DNA of 64,000 bases from assembly GCF_900105755.1 (NCBI RefSeq), contig NZ_FNTQ01000001.1, positions 5,828,001 to 5,892,000 on the forward strand, given 5' to 3'. Source of the DNA: Streptomyces sp. Ag109_O5-10. Its GTDB lineage: Bacteria; Actinomycetota; Actinomycetes; Streptomycetales; Streptomycetaceae. Below the pieces are notes generated by a model, which had not been told where the DNA came from, did no database searches, and saw nothing but the letters and a program-made list of their open reading frames with translations. The position numbers were made by a program, and so were the translations under genes. How positions within the stretch are numbered: position 1 is the stretch's first letter; every line of letters begins with the position of its first letter. Positions 15,881 through 24,072 of this stretch are shown in pieces.

Positions 15881-17383
15881 TTGGGTACGGCTATGGACAT
15901 GGGTGCGGACGGAAACGGCGGCCGGACGGTCACCACCCGCATCCCGGCCCGCCTGGACCGGCTCCCCTGGTCCCGCTGGCACTGGACGATCGTCATCGGC
16001 CTCGGCACCGTCTGGATCCTGGACGGCCTGGAGGTCACGGTCGTCGGCAACATCGCGAGCCGCCTCTCCGAACCGGGCAGCGGCCTCGCGATCTCCTCCT
16101 CCCAGGTCACCGGCATCGCAGCGGCCCTCTACGTGGCCGGTGCCTGCACCGGCGCCCTCTTCTGGGGCCGACTGACCGACCGCTACGGCCGCAAGAAGCT
16201 CTTCATGATCACCCTGGCGGTCTACCTGGCCGCCACCGCCCTGACCTCGATCTCCTTCGCCCCCTGGTGGTTCTTCGTCTTCCGCTTCCTGACCGGCTTC
16301 GGCATCGGCGGCGAGTACGCGGCGATCAACTCGGCGATCGACGAGCTGATCCCCGCCTACCACCGCGGCCGCGTCGACCTGATCATCAACGGCAGCTTCT
16401 GGGTGGGCGCGGTGGGCGGCTCGCTGCTCTCGATCGTCGCGCTGAACACCGACTTCCTGGCGAAGGACGTCGGCTGGCGCCTGACCTTCGCGCTGGGCGT
16501 CGTCCTCGGCCTGGTCATCCTGCTGGTACGGCGCAGCGTCCCGGAGAGCCCGCGCTGGCTGCTGATCCACGGCAGGGAACGGGAAGCCGAGGAGATCGTC
16601 TCCTCGATCGAGCGGAAGGTCGAGGAGGAGACCGGGAAGCCGCTCCCGGCACCGGAGAGCGAACTGGTGATCCACCAGCGCGGGAGCGTCACCTTCGCCG
16701 AGATCGCCCGCACGGTCTTCCACGACTACCGGCGCCGCGCCGTCCTCGGCTTCTCCCTCTTCATCGGCCAGGCGTTCCTCTACAACGCGATCACCTTCGG
16801 CTTCGGCGCGATCCTCACCAAGTTCTTCGACGTGCCGACGGGGGACACCGGCTACTACTTCGTGGTCATCGCGGTCGGCAACTTCCTCGGCCCGCTGCTC
16901 CTGGGCAAGCTCTTCGACACGGTGGGCAGGAGGGTGATGATCTCGTCGACGTATCTCCTGTCCGGCCTGCTGCTGTTCCTCACCGCCTGGCTGTTCGACC
17001 AGGGTGTGCTGACGGCGGGAACGCTGACGGCCTGCTGGTGCGCGGTCCTCTTCTTCGCCTCGGCGGGAGCGTCCAGCGCCTACCTGACCGTCTCCGAGAT
17101 CTTCCCGATGGAGACGCGGGCGATGTCCATCGCGTTCTTCTACGCCCTGGGCACGGCCGCGGGCGGCATCAGCGGCCCCCTGCTCTTCGCCGACCTCACG
17201 GGGACGGGCAAGGTGGCCGACACGGTGCTGGCGTTCCAGATCGGGGCGGGCCTGATGTGCGCGGCGGGGCTGGTGGCGGCGGTGTGCGCGGTGAACGCGG
17301 AACGCCGGTCCCTGGAGGACATCGCACGTCCACTGACGGCCGCGACGGCGGAGAAGGGCGGACCGGCGAAGACCCCCGCATAG
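15881..17383 (+). CDS. MFS transporter, sugar/metabolite porter family
   Basis: This 500-aa protein has twelve hydrophobic segments and the major facilitator signature loop GRLTDRYGRKKLF between helices 2 and 3, plus PESPRWLL after helix 6 and the central 60-residue loop typical of the sugar-porter and aromatic-acid/niacin-like groups. TTG at 15881 is preferred because AAGGAGG lies 7 nt upstream; ATG at 15893 is too far from it. The substrate is uncertain. A simple 8-bp repeat array begins 40 bp after the stop. Confidence 0.92.
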   Translation: MGTAMDMGADGNGGRTVTTRIPARLDRLPWSRWHWTIVIGLGTVWILDGLEVTVVGNIASRLSEPGSGLAISSSQVTGIAAALYVAGACTGALFWGRLTDRYGRKKLFMITLAVYLAATALTSISFAPWWFFVFRFLTGFGIGGEYAAINSAIDELIPAYHRGRVDLIINGSFWVGAVGGSLLSIVALNTDFLAKDVGWRLTFALGVVLGLVILLVRRSVPESPRWLLIHGREREAEEIVSSIERKVEEETGKPLPAPESELVIHQRGSVTFAEIARTVFHDYRRRAVLGFSLFIGQAFLYNAITFGFGAILTKFFDVPTGDTGYYFVVIAVGNFLGPLLLGKLFDTVGRRVMISSTYLLSGLLLFLTAWLFDQGVLTAGTLTACWCAVLFFASAGASSAYLTVSEIFPMETRAMSIAFFYALGTAAGGISGPLLFADLTGTGKVADTVLAFQIGAGLMCAAGLVAAVCAVNAERRSLEDIARPLTAATAEKGGPAKTPA

Positions 17384-17422
17384 GAGTCCCCGGAGCGGCT
17401 CACCTCCCGCCGGCCGATTCAC

Positions 17423-17542
17423 CTCACCGGCTCACCGGCTCACCGGCTCACCGGCTCACCGGCTCACCGGCTCACCGGCTCACCGGCTCACCGGCTCACC
17501 GGCTCACCGGCTCACCGGCTCACCGGCTCACCGGCTCACCGG
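17423..17542. repeat. Perfect tandem array: CTCACCGG x 15
   Basis: The 8-bp unit CTCACCGG is repeated exactly 15 times (120 bp) without a mismatch. It lies between the convergent MFS gene and a small membrane-protein gene, and its last copy contains the stop codon of the latter. Because 8 is not a multiple of 3, length changes would shift any frame reading through it. Such perfect arrays change in copy number by slippage. Confidence 0.97.
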
Positions 17543-17913
17543 CCCAGCGACACGGCCGTCATCGCGGTGGCCACGAAGGCGACGCCCCCGCACACGGCCA
17601 CCGCCCATCCCACGCAGCGCGCCCGCAGCTCCCGGTAGCGCCGCTCGTACTCGTCCCGCAGGGACACACAGCGGGCGGCGATCCGTTCGAGGTCCTGCCG
17701 GGCGCGCCGGAGACTGTCCTCGACGTAGTGGCGCTCGACCTCGTCGCGCTGGGCCGTGGTCAGCCAGTCCATGCGCCCGGTGAACTCCCGCGCCCGCTGC
17801 TCGGCCTCCGTGATCCTGGCCCGCCACAGCAGGTAGCCCTCCACCTCGTTGCCGAGGTCTCCGCCGGCTCCCGGCCCCGGCCCGCCGCCCACCCGGTGTC
17901 CCGGGTCGGTCAT
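17536..17913 (-). CDS. Small membrane-anchored protein coupled to ctaD
   Basis: This 125-aa protein starts with ATG at 17913 that overlaps the ctaD stop as ATGA, so it is probably translated by coupling. The first 95 residues are charged and helical (RRARQDLERIAARCVSLRDEY), a likely coiled coil, and residues about 100-120 form one membrane helix (GWAVAVCGGVAFVATAMTAV). The stop codon lies inside the 8-bp array. It may assist oxidase assembly, but that is only inference from position. I do not recognise a family. Confidence 0.8.
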   Translation of the reverse strand: MTDPGHRVGGGPGPGAGGDLGNEVEGYLLWRARITEAEQRAREFTGRMDWLTTAQRDEVERHYVEDSLRRARQDLERIAARCVSLRDEYERRYRELRARCVGWAVAVCGGVAFVATAMTAVSLGR

Positions 17914-19604
17914 GAGTGGACGCCGTGGGCCTCGGCCTCGGCCACGGCGATGTCGGGGTGGTGCAGGTCGAAGGCGGGCGATTCGCTGCGGATCCGCGGC
18001 AGGGTGACGAAGTTGTGCCGCGGCGGCGGGCAGGACGTAGCCCACTCCAGCGAACGGCCGTAGCCCCACGGGTCGTCGACGCCGACCGGCTTGCCGTACC
18101 TGGCGGTCTTCCACACGTTGTAGAGGAACGGCAGCATCGACAGGCCGAGCAGGAAGGAGCTGATCGACGAGATCGTGTTCAGCGTGGTGAAGCCGTCGGC
18201 CGCCAGGTAGTCGGCGTAACGACGGGGCATGCCCTCGGCGCCCAGCCAGTGCTGGACCAGGAAGGTGCCGTGGAAGCCGATGAACAGCGTCCAGAAGGTG
18301 ATCTTCCCGAGCCGCTCGTCGAGCATCTTGCCGGTCATCTTCGGCCACCAGAAGTGGAAGCCGGAGAACATCGCGAAGACGACCGTGCCGAAGACGACGT
18401 AGTGGAAGTGGGCGACGACGAAGTACGAGTCGGAGACGTGGAAGTCCAGCGGCGGCGAGGCCAGGATGACGCCGGTCAGGCCACCGAAGAGGAACGTCAC
18501 GAGGAAGCCCGTCGCCCACAGCATCGGGGTCTCGAACGACACCGAGCCCTTCCACAGGGTGCCGATCCAGTTGAAGAACTTCACCCCGGTCGGGACGGCG
18601 ATCAGGAAGGTCATGAACGAGAAGAAGGGGAGGAGCACACCGCCGGTGACGTACATGTGGTGCGCCCACACGGTCACGGACAGACCGGCGATCGCGATGG
18701 TCGCCGCCACCAGGCCCATGTAGCCGAAGACCGGCTTGCGGGAGAAGACCGGGAACACCTCGGTCACGATGCCGAAGAACGGCAGCGCGATGATGTACAC
18801 CTCCGGATGGCCGAAGAACCAGAAGAGGTGCTGCCAGAGCAGTGCCCCGCCGTTCGCCGCGTCGAACACGTGCGCCCCGAACTTCCGGTCCGCCTCAAGG
18901 GCGAAGAGCGCCGCGGCGAGCACGGGGAAGGCGAAGAGGACCAGCACGGCGGTCAGCAGCACGTTCCACACGAAGATCGGCATGCGGAACATGGTCATGC
19001 CCGGGGCGCGCATGCAGATGATCGTGGTGATGAAGTTGACCGCGCCGAGGATGGTGCCGAAGCCGGAGAAGGCCAGACCCATGATCCACATGTCGGCGCC
19101 GATGCCCGGCGAGCGGATTGCGTCCGACAGCGGGGAGTAGGCGAACCAGCCGAAGTCGGCCGCGCCCTGCGGGGTGAGGAAGCCGCCGACCGCGATGGTC
19201 GAGCCGAACAGGTAGAGCCAGTAGGCGAACATGTTCAGCCGCGGGAACGCGACATCGGGCGCGCCGATCTGGAGCGGCATGATCCAGTTCGTGAAGCCGG
19301 CGAACAACGGCGTCGCGAACATCAGCAGCATCACCGTGCCGTGCATCGTGAACGCCTGGTTGAACTGCTCGTTCGAGACGATCTGCAGACCGGGGCGAGC
19401 GAGCTCGGCGCGCATCACCAGCGCCATCACACCGCCGATCAGGAAGAACGCGAACGACGTCGACAGGTACAGCGTGCCGATCGTCTTGTGGTCGGTGGTG
19501 GTCATCCACTTCACCACGACGTTGCCGGGCTGTCGGCCCCGCAGCGGCACCTCAGTGTCGTAATGGGGGACGGCCGAGGGCTCGGGTTCGTTGAGAACGG
19601 TCAC
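17910..19604 (-). CDS. ctaD: Cytochrome c oxidase subunit I
   Basis: This 564-aa aa3-type oxidase subunit carries the heme-copper catalytic centre in the cytoplasmic membrane. TMHGTVMLLMFATPLFAGF holds a low-spin heme ligand. WFFGHPEVYIIALPFFG holds a copper-B His and the cross-linked Tyr, followed by the His pair in VWAHHMY. HFHYVVFGTVVFA holds the high-spin and second low-spin heme ligands. Twelve hydrophobic segments are evident. GTG at 19604 follows GGAG by 10 nt. No ctaC, ctaE or ctaF is nearby, so this is probably a second, stand-alone copy in addition to the main operon elsewhere. Confidence 0.96.
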   Translation of the reverse strand: MTVLNEPEPSAVPHYDTEVPLRGRQPGNVVVKWMTTTDHKTIGTLYLSTSFAFFLIGGVMALVMRAELARPGLQIVSNEQFNQAFTMHGTVMLLMFATPLFAGFTNWIMPLQIGAPDVAFPRLNMFAYWLYLFGSTIAVGGFLTPQGAADFGWFAYSPLSDAIRSPGIGADMWIMGLAFSGFGTILGAVNFITTIICMRAPGMTMFRMPIFVWNVLLTAVLVLFAFPVLAAALFALEADRKFGAHVFDAANGGALLWQHLFWFFGHPEVYIIALPFFGIVTEVFPVFSRKPVFGYMGLVAATIAIAGLSVTVWAHHMYVTGGVLLPFFSFMTFLIAVPTGVKFFNWIGTLWKGSVSFETPMLWATGFLVTFLFGGLTGVILASPPLDFHVSDSYFVVAHFHYVVFGTVVFAMFSGFHFWWPKMTGKMLDERLGKITFWTLFIGFHGTFLVQHWLGAEGMPRRYADYLAADGFTTLNTISSISSFLLGLSMLPFLYNVWKTARYGKPVGVDDPWGYGRSLEWATSCPPPRHNFVTLPRIRSESPAFDLHHPDIAVAEAEAHGVHS

Positions 19605-19808
19605 CGGTGTGTGTCTCCAGACGCTCCATGGCGTGATCCTCCGGCCATCCTGGCGCCTGCCGACCGGGACAGAAGCCCCCAAGCCCCCCGCATACGGCCG
19701 AACGGGCGTCCAGGCCCCACGGGTGGAGCAGCGCCCCAAGAAACACCGCAACCTGAACGCCCCACCGGAGACACGGGACCTGCGCGACCGGCCCACTCCG
19801 GTTCGGCA

Positions 19809-19849
19809 GCGCCCCGTCAGGGGCGCGGGGAACTGCGCGACCAGCCCCC
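19809..19849. repeat. Hairpin plus GGGGAACTGCGCGAC dispersed repeat, copy 2
   Basis: GCGCCCC and GGGGCGC form a 7-bp stem with loop GTCA, followed directly by GGGGAACTGCGCGACCAGCCCCC. The same layout occurs at 21973-22040 and, with a weaker stem, in the triplicate repeat at 13900-14390. It lies in the 341-bp gap between the ctaD start and the next minus-strand gene's stop, so it may act as that gene's terminator. I see no gene in the rest of 19605-19945. Confidence 0.85.
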
Positions 19850-19945
19850 GCGTACCCGCACCCGAACGACGGCGTAGCGCGCGCCCGCCTCCACCGGACC
19901 GGCCCGCCCCCCCGATGACAGAAACCCCGCCGTCCGATACGACGC

Positions 19946-20404
19946 TCAGGCGCCGGTGGTCGACCCCGGCCGCACGATCATCAGCACCGTGACGGCGGCC
20001 CACAGCAGGTTGAACACCCCGGTGGACATGGTCAATTGGACGGTCATCTGCCGCGTACCGCTGCCCGCGCCGGCCTCCATAAGGGCGCTCTGCCGGGGCA
20101 GGACCAGCGCGGCGAGGACGACCGCCGCGAGCGCGGTGAGCGCGATCGACGTGATCAGCCAGGCACTGCCCAGCACATGCATGGTGCTCGCCGTGGCGAA
20201 CCCGAACACGGGGACGGCGACGCCGACGACGGCGTACACCCGGCATATCCGGTGCAGCAGCCGGACGGTCTCGGCGGCCCGGACGCCGTCCGGCGCCTCG
20301 ATGGCACGGCGGGCGGCCGGCGGGAACATGCTGGCGGCGACGGTGAGGGGACCGATCGCGACGATCGCCGCGAGGACATGGACGGCGAGGAGGAACTTGG
20401 TCAC
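19946..20404 (-). CDS. Integral membrane protein, four helices
   Basis: This 152-aa protein has four hydrophobic segments: residues about 3-24 (FLLAVHVLAAIVAIGPLTVA), 55-75, 80-105 and 125-147. The layout resembles small DUF2269-like integral membrane proteins, but I cannot assign the family firmly. It starts at GTG 20404; no clear ribosome site precedes it, so the start is less certain. It is divergent from a GlxA-type regulator, 145 bp apart, which suggests the regulator may control it. Confidence 0.75.
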   Translation of the reverse strand: MTKFLLAVHVLAAIVAIGPLTVAASMFPPAARRAIEAPDGVRAAETVRLLHRICRVYAVVGVAVPVFGFATASTMHVLGSAWLITSIALTALAAVVLAALVLPRQSALMEAGAGSGTRQMTVQLTMSTGVFNLLWAAVTVLMIVRPGSTTGA

Positions 20405-20548
20405 GGCGACGACCGTAGGCGGCGGGATGATCGCGCAGAACCGGCGATACTGCCACCCTTCGACGGATTCTCGCCAAGCGCTGGATGCCGGCGTGCGGAA
20501 ATGGGACGGACGCTTGGCGGCAACCCGTCGAACGGCTACGTTCCTGCC

Positions 20549-21499
20549 ATGCACACCGTCGCCGTACTCGTCCTGGACCAGGTCATCCCGTCCGACTTCA
20601 CCGTGCCGATCGACACCTTCGGCTGGGCCCGGCTGCCCGACGGCCGGGACGCCTACCGGGTGCGGGTGTGCGGGGCCGCGGACGAGGTGACCGCGGCGGG
20701 CGGCGCGTTCACGGTGAGGGCGCCGTACGGGCTGGACACGCTGGCCGAGGCGGACACGATCATCGTGCCGGGCGTCGCGGATCCCGACCCCGCGCTGCCG
20801 CCCGAGGTCGCCGAGGCCCTGCACGCGGCGGCGGCGGACGGCACGCGGATCGCGTCGGTCTGCGTCGGGGCGTTCGTCCTCGCGGCCACCGGCCTCCTGG
20901 ACGGCCTGCGCGCCACCACGCACTGGGCGGCGGCCGACGCCCTGGCCGCGCTGCACCCGGACGTCGACGTCGACCCGAACGTCCTGTACGTCGACAACGG
21001 CCAGTTCCTGACCTCGGCGGGCGCGGCCGCGGCGATGGACATGTGCCTGCACATGGTCCGCAAGGACTACGGCTCGGCGGTCGCCGCGCACACCGCCCGG
21101 ATGTCGGTCATGCCGCTGGAACGGGAGGGCGGCCAGGCCCAGTTCATCGTCCACGACCAGCCGCCGGCCCCGGCCGGTGCCACCCTGGAGCCGCTCCTGG
21201 CCTGGCTGGAGGACAACTGCGACCGCGACCTCACCCTGGACGAGGTCGCCGCCCAGGCCGGCATGAGCACCCGTACCCTCAACCGCCGCTTCCGCGACCA
21301 GACCGGCACGACCCCGCTGCAGTGGCTGCACCGGGCCCGGGTGCGCAGGGCCCAGCACCTGCTGGAGACCACCGCCCACCCCGTCGAACGCATCGCCACC
21401 CAGTCGGGCTTCGGCTCCCCGACCGCCTTCCGTGAACGCTTCAGGAGAGTGGTCGGCACCAGCCCCCAGGCCTACCGCCGGGCGTTCCGCACTCCTTGA
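20549..21499 (+). CDS. GlxA-family AraC-type transcriptional regulator
   Basis: This 316-aa protein joins an N-terminal DJ-1/PfpI (GATase1-like) domain (VAVLVLDQVIPSDFTVPIDT, IASVCVGAFVLAATGLLDG with the nucleophile-elbow cysteine) to a C-terminal AraC domain. The second part has two helix-turn-helix units, LDEVAAQAGMSTRTLNRRFR and VERIATQSGFGSPTAFRERF, followed by GTSPQAYRR. Such proteins act as activators or repressors; the ligand is unknown. ATG at 20549 begins MHTVAVLVL. It is divergent from a small membrane protein. Confidence 0.92.
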   Translation: MHTVAVLVLDQVIPSDFTVPIDTFGWARLPDGRDAYRVRVCGAADEVTAAGGAFTVRAPYGLDTLAEADTIIVPGVADPDPALPPEVAEALHAAAADGTRIASVCVGAFVLAATGLLDGLRATTHWAAADALAALHPDVDVDPNVLYVDNGQFLTSAGAAAAMDMCLHMVRKDYGSAVAAHTARMSVMPLEREGGQAQFIVHDQPPAPAGATLEPLLAWLEDNCDRDLTLDEVAAQAGMSTRTLNRRFRDQTGTTPLQWLHRARVRRAQHLLETTAHPVERIATQSGFGSPTAFRERFRRVVGTSPQAYRRAFRTP

Positions 21500-21608
21500 A
21501 GGGCGCCGGGGGAGGAGCCGCGCTCCAGCCACGACGGCGCCGCAGTCGCAAAACGGCGGCGGGCCGGCACACCGCACATCGTGGCCCTCCCGGCGGAGCG
21601 CCCGGCGC

Positions 21609-21911
21609 TCAGGCCCGCCGGTCCGCCACGGCCCAGGACGCCAGCGCCACCGCACCCGCCACCCCGAGCACGGACGGCCAGGCGCCGACCTTCTTGGCCA
21701 GCGGATGCGACCCGGCGAACGCGGCGACGTACGCGGCGGACAGCGCCCCCGCCGCCTTCCCGCCCGCCCGCTGCCGCCACTGCTGCGCGGCAGCGGCCCC
21801 GGCGACGGCCAGCACGGCCCCGCCCAGCGGCCGCCGCTTCGTCCACCGGGCCACGCCGTAACCCCCGACGAGCCCGCCCGCGGCGATCACCGAACTGGGA
21901 ACCCTGGCCAT
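21609..21911 (-). CDS. Small hydrophobic membrane protein
   Basis: This 100-aa protein is mostly alanine, glycine and valine with three weak hydrophobic segments (VIAAGGLVGGYGVARW, GAVLAVAGAAAAQQW, SVLGVAGAVALASWAVA). ATG at 21911 follows AGAAGGAG at good spacing. It is a hypothetical protein with no recognised family. It stands alone between the GlxA-type gene (convergent) and the dispersed hairpin repeat. Confidence 0.78.
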   Translation of the reverse strand: MARVPSSVIAAGGLVGGYGVARWTKRRPLGGAVLAVAGAAAAQQWRQRAGGKAAGALSAAYVAAFAGSHPLAKKVGAWPSVLGVAGAVALASWAVADRRA

Positions 21912-21972
21912 GCGTGTCTCCTTCTGCCGCCTGCTGCCTGATCTTCCCGAGGCTAACGCGGCGTCGGCCGCA

Positions 21973-22040
21973 GCGCCCCCGAAGGGGCGCCGGGGTACCC
22001 CGGCCGAAGGTCGGGGGAGGAGAACTGCGCGACCGGCCCC
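21973..22040. repeat. Hairpin plus AGAACTGCGCGAC dispersed repeat, copy 3
   Basis: GCGCCCC and GGGGCGC pair with loop CGAA (21973-21990). The copy then carries a short insertion, CCGGGGTACCCCGGCC being itself palindromic, before GAACTGCGCGACCGGCCCCC. It belongs to the same family as 19809-19849 and again lies at the 3' side of a minus-strand gene, 19 bp after the stop of the sigma-linked membrane protein. Confidence 0.8.
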
Positions 22041-22058
22041 CACCCACCCGCACGCGAC

Positions 22059-23336
22059 CTACGGCCGCCACTTCGCGCTCAGTGCGATCGCGCGGAGCTG
22101 CTTCATGGTCAGCGCCGGAGCGGTGCGGGTCGCGGCGCTCTGCTGCGAGCCCGAGTTGAAGGCGCTGATCACCACGCGGAAGCCGTCCGCGCGCATGGTG
22201 TCGACGGTCCACATGACGACCCCGGCGCCACCCTTCTCCCCGGGCTCCTTCCGCTCGGCGACCCTGGTCCCGTCGGGAAGGGTCTCGGACCCGGCCCCGA
22301 ACAGCTGATTCGCGACGTCGGACATGTCCGGCTGCACGTTGATCTGGACGAGACTGCGTCCCTTGCCGTCGTCGACCACGACGTAGCTGAACTCGCTGTC
22401 GTCATCGCTCCCGTGCGCGACCACCTTCAGCCCCTTGGGGACGAGCGAGGTGAGGGTCTTCAGGATCGGCCTGCCGTCCCCCTGCGCCACGGGCGGTTCC
22501 TGGGTCTGCCGGGGGTCCTCCGGAATGGCGTCGACGACCCCGCGCCACTCCTTCGCGGCCGCCAGTTTCATCAACTGGGTGGCGGACAGCGGCGGTTCGT
22601 CCCGGCTGATCGGTGCGCCCTTCTCGGCGGCGGCGTTCCACTCGCTGACGGACACGTGGTGGCCGTCCGGGGTGACGAGGTTCGCCGTCCAGAGCTTGGT
22701 GTCCACCCGCCGGTCGGGATACTCGTACCCCTTGACGACGGTGACGACGGACGCGTCGGGCAGATGGCGGGTGACGCAACCGTCGTACGGCGTGTAGATC
22801 TTGTCCGGGCACTGCACGGCCTGCCGGGCGTCGGACCCGCCCGGCAGCACCCGGTTCACGGCGACGCTGATGGCGCCGGGGCCGTGCCCGTCGTCGAACA
22901 CGACCTGCGCGTACGGCGCCACGAGCGGCCCGTTCGCGTCGACGCCCCGCCCTGCCGGCTTGCTGAACTTCCCCTCGGGCAGCAGCTTCTCCAGCATGCT
23001 GATCATGTCGTCCGAGGTGACGGCGCGGGCGGTGGGGGAGGCGGCGGGGCGCGGGGTGGTGCTCACGGCGGACGGGGACCGCTCGGAGGGCGCCCCGCTC
23101 CAGGGCGCCAGCAGCGCCCCGCCGACCCCGGCGAGCGCGACCCCGGCCGCGCCGCCCAGCACGGTCGTCCGCCGCCACAGCCGTAGCCGCCGCCCCCGCA
23201 CCGTACCGCCGGCGACGAGCGTGCCCCGGTCGGCCTCGAAGGTGTCCCCGGCGTCGTGCAGGGCGGCGGCGAGCCGCACCTCGAAGGGGCGCTCACCGCT
23301 GCTTTCACTGTCGTTGTGCTGCCGCTCCACGGGCAT
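22059..23336 (-). CDS. Membrane protein partnered with a sigma factor
   Basis: This 425-aa protein has a short cytoplasmic part (residues 1-50), one membrane helix at about 52-75 (TVLGGAAGVALAGVGGALLA) and a large extracytoplasmic domain. It lies directly downstream of a sigma-factor gene, 70 bp apart, in the place where an anti-sigma or sensor partner is usual, although no zinc anti-sigma motif (HxxxCxxC) is present. The 5' gap carries five 10-bp repeats. ATG at 23336 (MPVERQ) was chosen; the next in-frame start upstream is a TTG. The function is inferred from context. Confidence 0.8.
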   Translation of the reverse strand: MPVERQHNDSESSGERPFEVRLAAALHDAGDTFEADRGTLVAGGTVRGRRLRLWRRTTVLGGAAGVALAGVGGALLAPWSGAPSERSPSAVSTTPRPAASPTARAVTSDDMISMLEKLLPEGKFSKPAGRGVDANGPLVAPYAQVVFDDGHGPGAISVAVNRVLPGGSDARQAVQCPDKIYTPYDGCVTRHLPDASVVTVVKGYEYPDRRVDTKLWTANLVTPDGHHVSVSEWNAAAEKGAPISRDEPPLSATQLMKLAAAKEWRGVVDAIPEDPRQTQEPPVAQGDGRPILKTLTSLVPKGLKVVAHGSDDDSEFSYVVVDDGKGRSLVQINVQPDMSDVANQLFGAGSETLPDGTRVAERKEPGEKGGAGVVMWTVDTMRADGFRVVISAFNSGSQQSAATRTAPALTMKQLRAIALSAKWRP

Positions 23337-23360
23337 GACGAACCACCGTCTCCACAAGGT

Positions 23361-23400
23361 CGATGCGGGTTGATGCAGGTTGATGTGGGTTGATGCGGCT
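23361..23400. repeat. Tandem 10-bp repeats (TGATGCGGGT-like), four copies
   Basis: CGATGCGGGT, TGATGCAGGT, TGATGTGGGT and TGATGCGGCT follow one another exactly in register, with a weaker fifth TGACGTCAGG to 23410. They fill the gap between the sigma-factor stop and the partner's start. Confidence 0.85.
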
Positions 23401-23405
23401 TGACG

Positions 23406-23927
23406 TCAGGGGCGGGCGTACTCGGCGAGGTCCGCGCCCAGCAGCTCGCGCAACCGCCCGAGGGCGCGCACGCACCGCGTACGGACCGCGGCCGAGCTCA
23501 TGCTGAGCGTGTCCGCGGTCTCGTGCACCGACCGGTCCTCCCAGTACCGCAGGACGACCACGGCCCGGTCCTTGGCAGGCAGTCGCGCCAGCGCGTCGAG
23601 CAGGGTCAGCCGCAGCGAGGGATCGGCGCCGCCGGAATCGGCGCTGGTGTCGGCCAGTTCGGGGAACGAGTCCCTGGCCCGCTCCCTGCTGCTGAACCGC
23701 CGCCGGTGGGCGAGGAAGGTCCGGGTGAGGACGGTCTGCGCGTACCCGGCGGGGTTCTCGGCGCGGGAGACCCGGCCCCAGCGGACGTAGATCCGTCCGA
23801 GGGCCTCCTGCACCAGGTCCTCCGCGAGGTAGGTGTCCCCGGCGGTGAGCAGACAGGCGGACCGGTACAGATGCCCGGCCCGCGCCGCGGCGAACTCGGC
23901 GTAGTCCTCCCCAGCCCTCTGGCTCAT
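23406..23927 (-). CDS. SigE-family (ECF-type) RNA polymerase sigma factor
   Basis: This 173-aa protein has sigma region 2 (YAEFAAARAGHLYRSACLL, then AEDLVQEALGRIYVRW) and region 4 (LPAKDRAVVVLRYWEDRSVHETAD, then TLSMSSAAVRTRCVRALGRLRE). These are the hallmarks of the streptomycete SigE-family of ECF sigma factors with no further domains. ATG at 23927 (MSQRAGEDYAEF) has GGGGGAAGC upstream; the more upstream start at 24026 adds an unrelated low-complexity leader. It is the first gene of a two-gene unit with the downstream membrane protein. Confidence 0.94.
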   Translation of the reverse strand: MSQRAGEDYAEFAAARAGHLYRSACLLTAGDTYLAEDLVQEALGRIYVRWGRVSRAENPAGYAQTVLTRTFLAHRRRFSSRERARDSFPELADTSADSGGADPSLRLTLLDALARLPAKDRAVVVLRYWEDRSVHETADTLSMSSAAVRTRCVRALGRLRELLGADLAEYARP

Positions 23928-24072
23928 CCGCAAGCTTCCCCCGCTTCCCGGTCCCTGACCCCACCCGCGGCCCGGCGCTCTGCCGTTCCACCTCACTGAT
24001 GCGGTGGGCCGGGGAAAATGTTTCAAGGAATTCTCAGGAGAGGCTCATTGGCTCCCGTCCCCACCGCCGTCG

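Noticed and set aside
12551..17422. A 1623-codon minus-strand frame opposite the DUF1707, DUF445 and MFS genes
   Set aside because: It is the antisense shadow of well-supported plus-strand genes and runs through the intergenic repeats.
17423..17542. 8-bp and 18-bp arrays considered as CRISPR arrays
   Set aside because: The repeats are contiguous and have no spacers, and no cas genes are present in the window.
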